Position numbers and translations under genes: made by a program
Notes under the pieces: generated by a model
The model's database searches: none
What the model was told of the DNA's origin: nothing
What the model saw: the letters and a program-made list of their open reading frames with translations, nothing else
Source: Mxb001 sp964537955
GTDB taxonomy: Bacteria > Actinomycetota > Actinomycetes > S36-B12
NCBI GenBank assembly: GCA_964537955.1
Contig: CAZICY010000066.1
Coordinates: 1-6,898, forward strand
Length of the DNA: 6,898 bases
Direction of reading: 5' to 3'
Part shown: piece by piece, positions 1-5,569 of the stretch
How the letters are laid out: the number at the start of each line of letters is the position of its first letter
Position numbering within the stretch: the stretch's first letter is position 1

Positions 1-122
1 GGTGGTGCGCTGCGAGGCTCAAGAGTCGGACCGGCCTGCGCGACCGTCATGCTTAGGGGCGCGATGAGCCCGGCCAGCAGGAGACCGACAACTCCGACAG
101 CGACGTTCACGCGACGCGGCAT
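1..122 (-). CDS. Secreted protein, N-terminus only (paralogue of the propeller protein at 2658-4568)
   Basis: This is the first 40 codons of a gene that runs off the left edge. The ATG at 120-122 opens a textbook Sec signal peptide: a basic MPRR start, a hydrophobic core rich in V, G and L, then APLS and an AQA cleavage site after about residue 30. From residue 14 it aligns without gaps to the signal peptide of the propeller gene (LLxAGLIAPLSxxxAQAGPxxxPR; 17 of 24 residues identical), so the two are probably paralogues, or at least share an exported N-terminus. The mature part is outside the window, so its domains are unknown. The start is supported by a promoter-like TTGATG-18-CAGGGT ending 6 bases before the ATG, which would give a leaderless message. 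A GGGTAGGG stretch just upstream could instead serve as a ribosome site. The gene lies downstream of the sensor kinase on the same strand. Confidence 0.75.
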   Translation of the reverse strand, partial: MPRRVNVAVGVVGLLLAGLIAPLSMTVAQAGPTLEPRSAP

Positions 123-128
123 TTCCCT

Positions 129-158
129 ACCCTGGTGCCATAGCCGGCTTCCCATCAA
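129..158 (-). promoter_or_regulatory. Putative promoter of the left-edge secreted gene
   Basis: Read on the minus strand, a TTGATG (153-158) is followed by 18 bases, then CAGGGT (129-134), then 6 bases and the ATG. The -35 matches TTGACA at four positions, and the -10 keeps the key A and final T of the actinobacterial TANNNT pattern. The spacing would place the transcript start at or next to the ATG. This was found by eye, and chance matches of this quality are possible. Confidence 0.35.
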
Positions 159-162
159 GCCC

Positions 163-184
163 CACCTGTAGAAAAACACAGGTG
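163..184. repeat. 7-bp inverted repeat between kinase stop and left-edge gene
   Basis: CACCTGT (163-169) and ACAGGTG (178-184) form a perfect inverted repeat around an 8-base A-rich loop. It begins 5 bases after the stop codon of the sensor kinase and lies just upstream of the putative -35 of the left-edge secreted gene, about 41-62 bases before that ATG. It could be an operator bound by a dimeric regulator or a weak hairpin at the end of the kinase message. No T-run follows the stem on the minus strand, so it is not a standard intrinsic terminator. Confidence 0.4.
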
Positions 185-189
185 CCCGC

Positions 190-1878
190 TCAGCCCGCCG
201 GAATGCTCATCCGCAGCACAGTCCGGTCACCCTCACGCACTCGGCTCCAACGTCCCGGCACGTGTCGGCCCAGCCACGCGCTGCCTACCCCGGGGGCCGC
301 GGTTGGGTCGAGATGACCGTCGTCGGTCACCTCCACATCGAGTGCTCCCGGCAATTCGCGCACACGGACGCTCACCCAGCGCGCGCCTCCGCGGCGCACC
401 GAGTTGGCGAGCGCTTCGGGCACGGCCAGTGCGGCCAGCTCCCAGGCCGCGAGCCGATCCGCTGAGCAGTCGTCCAGATGCAGCTCAACGTCGACCAGGC
501 CCGCCCAGCCCTGCACCGTCCGCGTGATCGACTCGACCGGATGCTCGCCGAGCGGGAGCGCGGGCTCCGTGCGAGCGATACGCGTGACGCGCTGCGCGGC
601 ATCCTCGATCGCAGCGGAGCGGCGCAGGTGATCCGGCTCGCTCGAGGCCACATGGAGCATGGTCGCCACGGCGGAGAGCTCCGACTGCACCGACTGGTGC
701 AGATGCTCGCCCCAGCGGGTGCGCGCGGACTGCTCATGCAGCCACGCGGCCATGAGGCGCACCGCGTCGGCGTCGATGCTGCGCGCGAGCGTATCGAGCA
801 TCAGTTGCCTCTCCAGCAGGATCCGGCGCACGATGATCACGCCGAGCGCGATCGCCGTGGAGATGACGGCGATGACTACCGCCCCGGCGTCATCGGCGGG
901 CAGCCCCAGCAGCCCCTCACCTACTCCGATCGACACCGCGACGAGGACGACAGGCATAAGCACCGACGTGGATATGCCGATCGCCAATTGGTGACGGGGC
1001 AGCAGCACGGCGAGAGCTCGGGAGGCGCTTAACCACACGACGATTGTCGCCCCGATGAGGGCTGTCACCGTGAGCGCGACGCTCAGCCCGGCCGCGCGGA
1101 CGGCACCGAGCATCAGCAGCGGCAGCGTCACGAGCAGGATCCACGTGATCGGCGGGCGCCAGGGGCGCAGCGACTCCGTGAGGATCCAGCGCACGCCGAG
1201 GCTCGGCGGTTCGGGCGGAGCCTCGAGCCAGAGCCGATGCGACAAGGGTCGGATCTCCTCGTCGACAGTGTTCTGGATGATCCGCGCCGCACTCGTCATG
1301 TCAGTGGCGTCGAGGCGCCCCTCGTCGAGCGCCCGTCGGATGCGCTCCGACGCGCCCTGCAGACGTTGCCGCACAGCGGCCCACTCCTGGAGAATGACCG
1401 GATCTAGGCCCGCGACGTCGTTGTCGCTGAGCGCGCGCATCTGCGCGGCCTGGCGTGCGAGGTCGGCGTACTCGCGGCGGTAGTCGGCGCGAGCGCGCAG
1501 GACGTTGCCGATGACGCCCAGCCACAGGATGCAGGCGACGCCCGAGGTGAGCCCGGCGAGCAGGATGTCTCCAGCGACCACGTCGATGCCGAGCAGCGCG
1601 GGCGCGCACAGGGGCGGCACGACCCCGCGCGCGAATCCCGCCGAGAAGACGACGGGTCCGACGGCCCATCCGCGCGCGCGGGCGGCCAGCACGATCGCAC
1701 TGAAGGCCCCCTGGACGGCGAGCGCCATGAGCCACCACAGGGGTGAGCGGACGCCCGAGGCGTCGAGCGTCACCGGAGCCGCGAGGACGATGAGCAGCAC
1801 GCCGATGGGAGCGAAGATGCCCAGGGCCAGGGGTGAGCCGCACTCCGCTGGCAGCAACCTGCGCAGCACACCCCTCAC
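190..1878 (-). CDS. Membrane sensor histidine kinase, eight predicted helices, atypical catalytic motifs
   Basis: This 562-residue protein probably senses a signal at the membrane and phosphorylates the response regulator encoded directly upstream. Two hydrophobic blocks of about four helices each are visible (roughly residues 19-127 and 243-352). They are separated by a charged cytoplasmic stretch (128-240) containing EEIRPLSHRLW. The kinase part follows. LHQSVQSELSAVATML at 393-408 resembles the HisKA_3 phosphoacceptor helix, with H394 the likely acceptor, but the acidic residue that normally follows the His is Q. The ATP-binding region has an N-box (PEALANSVRRGGA, N492), a G1 box (TDDGH, D520-G521) without the usual second Gly, and a short G2 (GVG, 530-532). 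The GTG start shares 4 bases with the regulator's stop (GTGA), which suggests translational coupling; a GGGGG lies 7 bases upstream of it. The sensed signal cannot be read. A degenerate, non-kinase ATP-binding protein is the main alternative. Confidence 0.85.
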   Translation of the reverse strand: MRGVLRRLLPAECGSPLALGIFAPIGVLLIVLAAPVTLDASGVRSPLWWLMALAVQGAFSAIVLAARARGWAVGPVVFSAGFARGVVPPLCAPALLGIDVVAGDILLAGLTSGVACILWLGVIGNVLRARADYRREYADLARQAAQMRALSDNDVAGLDPVILQEWAAVRQRLQGASERIRRALDEGRLDATDMTSAARIIQNTVDEEIRPLSHRLWLEAPPEPPSLGVRWILTESLRPWRPPITWILLVTLPLLMLGAVRAAGLSVALTVTALIGATIVVWLSASRALAVLLPRHQLAIGISTSVLMPVVLVAVSIGVGEGLLGLPADDAGAVVIAVISTAIALGVIIVRRILLERQLMLDTLARSIDADAVRLMAAWLHEQSARTRWGEHLHQSVQSELSAVATMLHVASSEPDHLRRSAAIEDAAQRVTRIARTEPALPLGEHPVESITRTVQGWAGLVDVELHLDDCSADRLAAWELAALAVPEALANSVRRGGARWVSVRVRELPGALDVEVTDDGHLDPTAAPGVGSAWLGRHVPGRWSRVREGDRTVLRMSIPAG

Positions 1879-2513
1879 GTCGTTGCCCCCGTGCGTGACT
1901 GGCTCACCACCTGCACGAGCTGGGCTCGACGGTTCAAGCCCTCCTCGCGCTCGATGCCCAGGCGCTCGCAGATGCGCGCGATGGTCTGCTCGACCGCGCT
2001 GACAGTGGTGCCGCGCTCCGCGGCGATCTGCGCCGAGGTGTAGCCCTCCGCGACGGCGAGGAGCACGTCGACCTGGTGATCCGTGAGTCCCGCAGTCGGT
2101 CCGGTCGCGGACGCCTCGATGGGACGGAGCTTGAGCGGCTCCTTGTGCATGGAGCGCAGGAGTCGGTCGAGCGTGGTGAAGTCGTCGACGTCGGCTTTGC
2201 AGACGTACGCCGCCCCGCGCGGGAGGGGCGGCAGACCGCGCGCCGCCAGCCTGGGATCACGGAAGCCGGTGAGGATGACCAAGCCGATCGCTGGGAACTG
2301 CTCACGCAGCGCGGTCGCCACATCGAGGCCGGTGGGGCCGCCGCCGAGGTCCAGGTCGAGCACGGCGATATCGGGCACGGCCTCGCGCGCAGCAGTCATC
2401 GCGTCAGCGGCTGAAGCGCAGGCAGTCACCGCGTATCCCCTCGACCGCAGGGCAGCCTCCATGGTCGTGCGGCTGAAGGCATGGTCCTCGACCAGCAGCA
2501 GCGACGTCCCCAC
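1875..2513 (-). CDS. NarL/FixJ-type response regulator (REC + LuxR helix-turn-helix)
   Basis: This 212-residue DNA-binding response regulator is the likely partner of the kinase it overlaps. The receiver domain spans about residues 1-125. It has the acidic pair E9-D10 (LLLVEDH), phosphoacceptor D53 (AVLDLDL), the conserved T82 (VILTGF) and K106 (YVCKAD). After a linker, residues about 142-205 form a LuxR-type helix-turn-helix (LTDHQVDVLLAVAEGYTSAQ, then a recognition segment around TTVSAVEQTIARICERLGI). All catalytic receiver residues are present, so it should accept phosphate. The GTG at 2511-2513 is the first usable start and has no Shine-Dalgarno sequence. A promoter-like pair ends 6 bases before it, suggesting a leaderless message. 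An inverted repeat covers that promoter, which would fit autoregulation. Regulator and kinase almost certainly form one operon. Target genes are not shown by the sequence; the flanking secreted proteins are the obvious candidates. Confidence 0.93.
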   Translation of the reverse strand: MGTSLLLVEDHAFSRTTMEAALRSRGYAVTACASAADAMTAAREAVPDIAVLDLDLGGGPTGLDVATALREQFPAIGLVILTGFRDPRLAARGLPPLPRGAAYVCKADVDDFTTLDRLLRSMHKEPLKLRPIEASATGPTAGLTDHQVDVLLAVAEGYTSAQIAAERGTTVSAVEQTIARICERLGIEREEGLNRRAQLVQVVSQSRTGATT

Positions 2514-2519
2514 GAATCG

Positions 2520-2548
2520 AGGATGTCAGGAACAGCCGCGGCCGTCAC
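2520..2548 (-). promoter_or_regulatory. Putative leaderless promoter of the response regulator/kinase operon
   Basis: On the minus strand GTGACG (2543-2548), 17 bases, CATCCT (2520-2525), 6 bases and the GTG start follow in order. The layout is the same as at the propeller gene (GTGACA-17-CATGCT-6-GTG), which strengthens both calls. The transcript would begin at the start codon, in keeping with the lack of a ribosome binding site. Confidence 0.45.
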
Positions 2549-2561
2549 CCCGGCCCTGACA
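2524..2561. promoter_or_regulatory. Inverted repeat over the regulator promoter (candidate operator)
   Basis: TGTCAGG (2524-2530) and CCTGACA (2555-2561) are perfect 7-base arms separated by 24 bases. Inside them GGCCG (2540-2544) and CGGCC (2551-2555) form a further short inverted repeat. The outer arms bracket the putative -35: one touches the -10 and the other lies just upstream of the -35. If transcription starts at the GTG this DNA is not transcribed, so a protein-binding site is more likely than an RNA hairpin. Self-binding by the LuxR-type regulator is an inference. Confidence 0.35.
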
Positions 2562-2635
2562 GCGAAGGTGTTGAGCCCGTCCTCGGCGCTTCGCGCACCG
2601 ACCAAGCAGCAGCACTGGCGCGCGACCCCTGCTAT

Positions 2636-2667
2636 CGCCCGTGGATCTGCTCGTTCATCAACGGGCG
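2636..2667 (-). terminator. Weak hairpin spanning the propeller gene stop codon
   Basis: CGCCCGT (2636-2642) and ACGGGCG (2661-2667) form a perfect 7-base GC-rich stem with an 18-base loop that includes the TGA stop of the propeller gene. No U-tract follows on the minus strand. It could act as a terminator of the tail-less kind proposed in GC-rich bacteria, or it may be chance in GC-rich DNA. Confidence 0.25.
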
Positions 2668-4568
2668 GCGGGGATGATGACGCGGCTGGACTGGACGCCG
2701 CCGCCGGTGAAGTAGATGTAGGCCTTCTTGTCGGTGGTGCGCTGCCAGTCGAAGCGGCCGTCAGCGGCCACGTCGACGGAGCGTCCGGGTCGGTAAGCCG
2801 CCTGTCCGCCGAGTTTGACGTGGGCGCGGACCTGCTCTCCGTCGAGGCCGGTGCTGGTGCCGGTGACGAAGACGACCTGTCGTTCTGCGCCGGTGCCGCG
2901 GCTGCCGGTGATGGTAATCGATGGCGTTGGCGGCGCTGTGGGTGTGACGGCGTTGCTCGGCGTCGACCAGGGCCCCCAGCCCGCACCGTTGAGGGCCCGT
3001 GTCTCGAAGGTGTACGCCGTGCCGTTGGTCAGGCCGGTGATCGTGCACGTGAGCGCCGAGACCAGGCAGGTGCCGCCAGCGGGGGTGGAGCGGACTTCGT
3101 AGTTCGTGACGGGGAATGAGCCGGAGTTGGCCGGGGCAGCCCAGACCAGCGTGGCTTGTGCGTCCCCGGCGGTTGCGAACACGTCTTGCGGCGCCGAAGG
3201 CGGGAACACCGGTGGTGGCGCGGGTGCCGGCGTGGTGAGCGTGAAGGTGCCGGCCGACGCCGTGAGACCGCCGCGAAACGTCACCGTCACCGGCACCGCC
3301 ACGGTGGTCCCGGGCGTGCCCGCGGGAGCGGTGACCTGCCAGGAGTTCCCTGCCAGGGGAGTCGGCGTGACCGACGTGCTGCCGAAGGACACCGACTCGA
3401 CAGTGGCGTCGTCCACGTCGTAGGTGACCTGCGGCATGTCGACATCGATCCGCACCGCACTGCCCGCGGTGCCGGACGGGGTGCCCAGGGATGGCGCTAC
3501 CCGACCAACGACCGACAGCGCGTTGTCGTCGAGGGTGGTGACGTACACAAGACCTTGGTTTACGCCCGTGTCATCCACGGCCACCCCGAAGGGTCGCCCT
3601 GCCACGACCAGGGTGTTGAACACCGTCGCCGTACGGCCGCTGATGATGAGGAGGGCGCTGTCATCTTCGTTGGTCACGTAGACGGTGTCATCAAGCTGGT
3701 CGACAGCTACGCCGTAGGGCGTCAAGGGCCCGGCAGCGATCGGGCTCCCCACAGTGGCGGCGCTCCGGCCGTCGATGACGGACACGCTCCCGCTGGGGGA
3801 GGTAAGTCGAGTTACGTAGACGGTGTCATCATCCTGATTCACTGCCACGTTTGCGGCATTCGCGCCCAGTGAGATGGCCGACCCCACGACTGTGGCGGTG
3901 CGACCACGGATGACTGACACGCTGTTCGACAAGAGGTTGGTGACGTACACGGTGTCATCGATCTGATCCAACGCAACGCCCCGCGGACGTGAGCCCACGC
4001 CGATCGTGTCATCTTCCGTGGCCGTCCGGCCGTTGATGATGGACACCGAGTCCGAGTCAGGCTTGGTGACGTAGACGGTGTCGTCGTCTTGGTCGACAGC
4101 GACTCCGAATGGGCGGCCGCTGACATCGATCGTGTCGTCTTCCGTGGCGGTGCGGCCAGTGATGACCGAGACCGAGCTGTCGTCAAGGTTAGTGACGTAG
4201 ACGGTGTCGTCATCCTGGTTCACAGCAACACCGGACGGGGATTCCCCCACGCCCACGGTGGTCGTCACTGCTGCTGTGCGGCCGTTGATGACCGTCACTG
4301 TGTCGGAGGCTTGATTAGCAACGTAGACCGTGTCGTCATCTGAGTCCACGGCCACGCTGAGAGGGGTGTCGCCCACGCCGATGACCTTGATCACGGCCAA
4401 GGTGGTCGTCGGTGTCGAGGTGCGGGGTTGAACGCTTGGGCCAGCCTGGGCGCCGCTCAGGCTCAGGGGTGCGATCAGTCCGGCCACCAGCAGGCAGGCG
4501 GTGCCGGCAGCGAGGGCCAGTCGGCGCGAGCGGCCACGATGGTCACTTCCGCGACTGAGGAGAGACAC
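2658..4568 (-). CDS. Secreted seven-bladed YVTN-type beta-propeller protein with TIG-like, FN3 and C-terminal domains
   Basis: This is a 636-residue exported, probably extracellular binding or wall-associated protein of unknown ligand. From the GTG at 4566-4568, a basic region (RGRSRR) leads into a hydrophobic core and an AQA site after residue 42. Seven repeats of 42-46 residues follow, with TVYV or LVYV cores at residues 80, 122, 164, 206, 249, 295 and 340, enough for one closed propeller. Next come an IPT/TIG-like domain (about 360-446), a Pro-rich linker (APAPPPVFPPS), a fibronectin III domain (about 457-544, cysteines 501 and 508) and a C-terminal domain (about 549-636). That last domain contains GRFDWQRTTDKKAYIYFTGG and ends RVIIPAAR, a form I recall from many actinobacterial secreted proteins. 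I see no LPXTG motif and no usable lipobox. An ATG at 4700 in the same frame would put 44 residues before a good signal peptide, so I prefer the GTG, which also sits 6 bases after a promoter. Confidence 0.88.
   Translation of the reverse strand: MSLLSRGSDHRGRSRRLALAAGTACLLVAGLIAPLSLSGAQAGPSVQPRTSTPTTTLAVIKVIGVGDTPLSVAVDSDDDTVYVANQASDTVTVINGRTAAVTTTVGVGESPSGVAVNQDDDTVYVTNLDDSSVSVITGRTATEDDTIDVSGRPFGVAVDQDDDTVYVTKPDSDSVSIINGRTATEDDTIGVGSRPRGVALDQIDDTVYVTNLLSNSVSVIRGRTATVVGSAISLGANAANVAVNQDDDTVYVTRLTSPSGSVSVIDGRSAATVGSPIAAGPLTPYGVAVDQLDDTVYVTNEDDSALLIISGRTATVFNTLVVAGRPFGVAVDDTGVNQGLVYVTTLDDNALSVVGRVAPSLGTPSGTAGSAVRIDVDMPQVTYDVDDATVESVSFGSTSVTPTPLAGNSWQVTAPAGTPGTTVAVPVTVTFRGGLTASAGTFTLTTPAPAPPPVFPPSAPQDVFATAGDAQATLVWAAPANSGSFPVTNYEVRSTPAGGTCLVSALTCTITGLTNGTAYTFETRALNGAGWGPWSTPSNAVTPTAPPTPSITITGSRGTGAERQVVFVTGTSTGLDGEQVRAHVKLGGQAAYRPGRSVDVAADGRFDWQRTTDKKAYIYFTGGGVQSSRVIIPAAR
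3541..4330 (-). repeat. Seven DNA-level repeat units encoding the propeller blades
   Basis: The short word ACGTA followed by GAC, CAC or a close variant, which encodes the VYV strand on the minus strand, recurs at 3541, 3676, 3814, 3943, 4069, 4195 and 4321. The spacings are 135, 138, 129, 126, 126 and 126 bases. Much of each unit is conserved in DNA as well as protein. The right-hand units (blades 1-4) keep an exact 126-base period, and those encoding blades 2 and 3 share the longest stretches, including GRTATEDDTI. Confidence 0.9.
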
Positions 4569-4574
4569 GTGGCG

Positions 4575-4603
4575 AGCATGCCAGCAAACCGTTGAAGTGT
4601 CAC
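4575..4603 (-). promoter_or_regulatory. Putative leaderless promoter of the propeller gene
   Basis: On the minus strand GTGACA (4598-4603; five of six match TTGACA) is followed by 17 bases, CATGCT (4575-4580), 6 bases and the GTG start. No Shine-Dalgarno sequence precedes the GTG. The arrangement mirrors the regulator promoter. Confidence 0.5.
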
Positions 4604-4624
4604 CTACCTTGCGGGGCACCCCAC

Positions 4625-4630
4625 TAGCCT
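4625..4630 (+). promoter_or_regulatory. Putative -10 element of the MDMPI-family gene, leaderless
   Basis: TAGCCT fits the actinobacterial TANNNT pattern and ends 6 bases before the ATG at 4637, so transcription would begin at the start codon. No ribosome binding site is present. I see no convincing -35 at the right distance; that position overlaps the divergent propeller promoter's -35. Confidence 0.45.
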
Positions 4631-4636
4631 CGGCAC

Positions 4637-5488
4637 ATGGCCGCACCCCTGCCAGAAGACGCGACGTTCGACGAGCTCTTCGCCGCGTGGCAATCAGCAT
4701 CAGCGGACTTCATCGACCTGGTCACGCCGCTGTCGCAGGCCGAGTGGGACGCCCCCACCGCGCTGCCCGGCTGGAGCGTGGGCGACATCGTCGCCCACGT
4801 CGGCTGGATCGAGGGCATGCTCATCGGTGAGTTCGACCCGCCACGTGAGCCAGACTGGTCCGCGCTCCCGCACGTGCAGAGCGATTTCGGCAGGATCACC
4901 GAGATCCCCGTCGACCTACGCCGCTCCTGGACCCGCGAGGCCGTGCTCATCGAGCTGGCCGACCGCATCTCGCGCCGCACCGCCGAACTCGAGTCCGGCG
5001 CGCGCGACGCTGCTGCCGAGGTGATGGGGCCCTTCGGTCCTGCCCCGCTCGGCCGCGTGCTGCGCATGCGAACCCTCGACACCTGGGTGCATGAGCAGGA
5101 CATCCGCGACGCTCTTGGCCGCCCTGGCCACCTCGACACCCTCGGTGCGCAGGCGACCGCGTCCCAGCTCCTACCAGGTCTAGGCAAGGTGTGGGCCAAG
5201 CTTGCGGGCGCCCAGCCTGGTCAGGTGCTCGACGTGCGCATCACCGGGCCCGGCATCGAAGGCGGGGCGATCGTCGCGGTGGGAGACGACGGTCGCGCGC
5301 GAATGGTCGGCGATGACCTGCTCGACCAGGCGGGGACCGCCGACGTGACCCTCGCCATGTCGTGGCCCGCCTACCTCGCGCTATCCTGCGGTCGAGGAGA
5401 CGCGCAACCGTGGCGTGCGCAGGTGGTGGTCTCCGGAGACGAGGAGCTGGCCGCGCGTGTGCTTGATCACTTCCGCGTGATGATCTGA
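4637..5488 (+). CDS. Maleylpyruvate isomerase-like (MDMPI/DinB superfamily) protein, mycothiol-dependent family
   Basis: This 283-residue protein is of the type usually annotated as a maleylpyruvate isomerase N-terminal/TIGR03083-like family member. Proteins of this group have a metal-binding DinB four-helix fold, and some use mycothiol as cofactor; the substrate of this one is unknown. The N-terminal half has LPGWSVGDIVAHVGWIEG, with H54 a likely metal ligand, and RTLDTWVHEQDIRDALGRPG, where D148 and H152 would supply the other two. Residues about 195-283 form the alpha/beta C-terminal domain typical of the family (ADVTLAMSW, then VVVSGDEELAARVLDHF). Length is normal for the family. The ATG is the only sensible start and sits 6 bases after a -10-like TAGCCT. 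It is transcribed divergently from the propeller gene and away from the two-component system, so a functional link to them is not indicated. I see no neighbouring gentisate pathway gene, so true maleylpyruvate isomerase activity is not supported. Confidence 0.85.
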   Translation: MAAPLPEDATFDELFAAWQSASADFIDLVTPLSQAEWDAPTALPGWSVGDIVAHVGWIEGMLIGEFDPPREPDWSALPHVQSDFGRITEIPVDLRRSWTREAVLIELADRISRRTAELESGARDAAAEVMGPFGPAPLGRVLRMRTLDTWVHEQDIRDALGRPGHLDTLGAQATASQLLPGLGKVWAKLAGAQPGQVLDVRITGPGIEGGAIVAVGDDGRARMVGDDLLDQAGTADVTLAMSWPAYLALSCGRGDAQPWRAQVVVSGDEELAARVLDHFRVMI

Positions 5489-5521
5489 GCGCGTCGCGCG
5501 ACTGCCCGGCGCATGCCTGCC

Positions 5522-5527
5522 TAGGGT
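5522..5527 (+). promoter_or_regulatory. Putative -10 element of the small secreted gene
   Basis: TAGGGT fits TANNNT and would start the transcript near 5534, leaving an untranslated leader of about 36 bases before the ATG at 5570. No clear -35 is seen 17-18 bases upstream. It lies in the 81-base gap after the MDMPI-family gene, which otherwise holds nothing I can identify. Confidence 0.4.
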
Positions 5528-5556
5528 CGTATGGACTCGCGGCATCGGGCCGCGTC

Positions 5557-5565
5557 GAGGAAGGA
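5557..5565 (+). promoter_or_regulatory. Ribosome binding site fixing the small secreted gene's start
   Basis: GAGGAAGGA ends 4 bases before the ATG at 5570 and is the clearest Shine-Dalgarno sequence in the window. It selects 5570 over the in-frame ATG at 5531, which lies inside or before the expected transcript start and would add 13 residues in front of a complete signal peptide. Confidence 0.75.
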
Positions 5566-5569
5566 ACCC

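Larger units (their letters stand above)
2514..2657. other. Intergenic region between propeller gene and response regulator
   Basis: These 144 bases between two minus-strand genes hold no supportable coding sequence. The half next to the regulator carries its promoter and inverted repeat. A weak 6-base repeat, GCGAAG (2562-2567) with CTTCGC (2589-2594), lies further in. The half next to the propeller gene shares a GC hairpin with that gene's end. No T-rich terminator is visible. Confidence 0.6.

Noticed and set aside
478..1032. 184-codon open frame on the plus strand inside the kinase gene
   Set aside because: Antisense shadow. Its product is charged, with no domain, signal or ribosome site, while the minus-strand reading gives clear membrane helices and kinase motifs.
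2562..2594. GCGAAG/CTTCGC inverted repeat as a terminator
   Set aside because: Only 6 bases with a 21-base loop and no T-run; expected by chance in this composition.
3156..3872. 238-codon open frame on the plus strand within the propeller gene
   Set aside because: Antisense shadow of the repetitive propeller/TIG-like coding sequence; long open frames are expected in GC-rich DNA.
3541..4330. Regularly spaced repeats resembling a CRISPR array
   Set aside because: The period is 126-138 bases, the repeats are imperfect and the whole stretch is one continuous reading frame encoding propeller blades.
4488..4500. Cysteine in the propeller signal peptide (GTAC) as a lipobox
   Set aside because: The -3 residue is Gly rather than Leu, and the Cys is inside the hydrophobic core well before the AQA cleavage site.
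4569..4700. Longer N-terminus for the propeller gene from the ATG at 4698-4700
   Set aside because: It would put 44 mostly polar residues before an intact signal peptide and overlap the divergent gene. The GTG at 4568 has a promoter at leaderless spacing and a normal basic n-region.
5531..5569. Earlier ATG at 5531 for the small secreted gene
   Set aside because: It lies 3 bases after the likely -10 element, lacks a ribosome site and would add 13 residues before a complete signal peptide.
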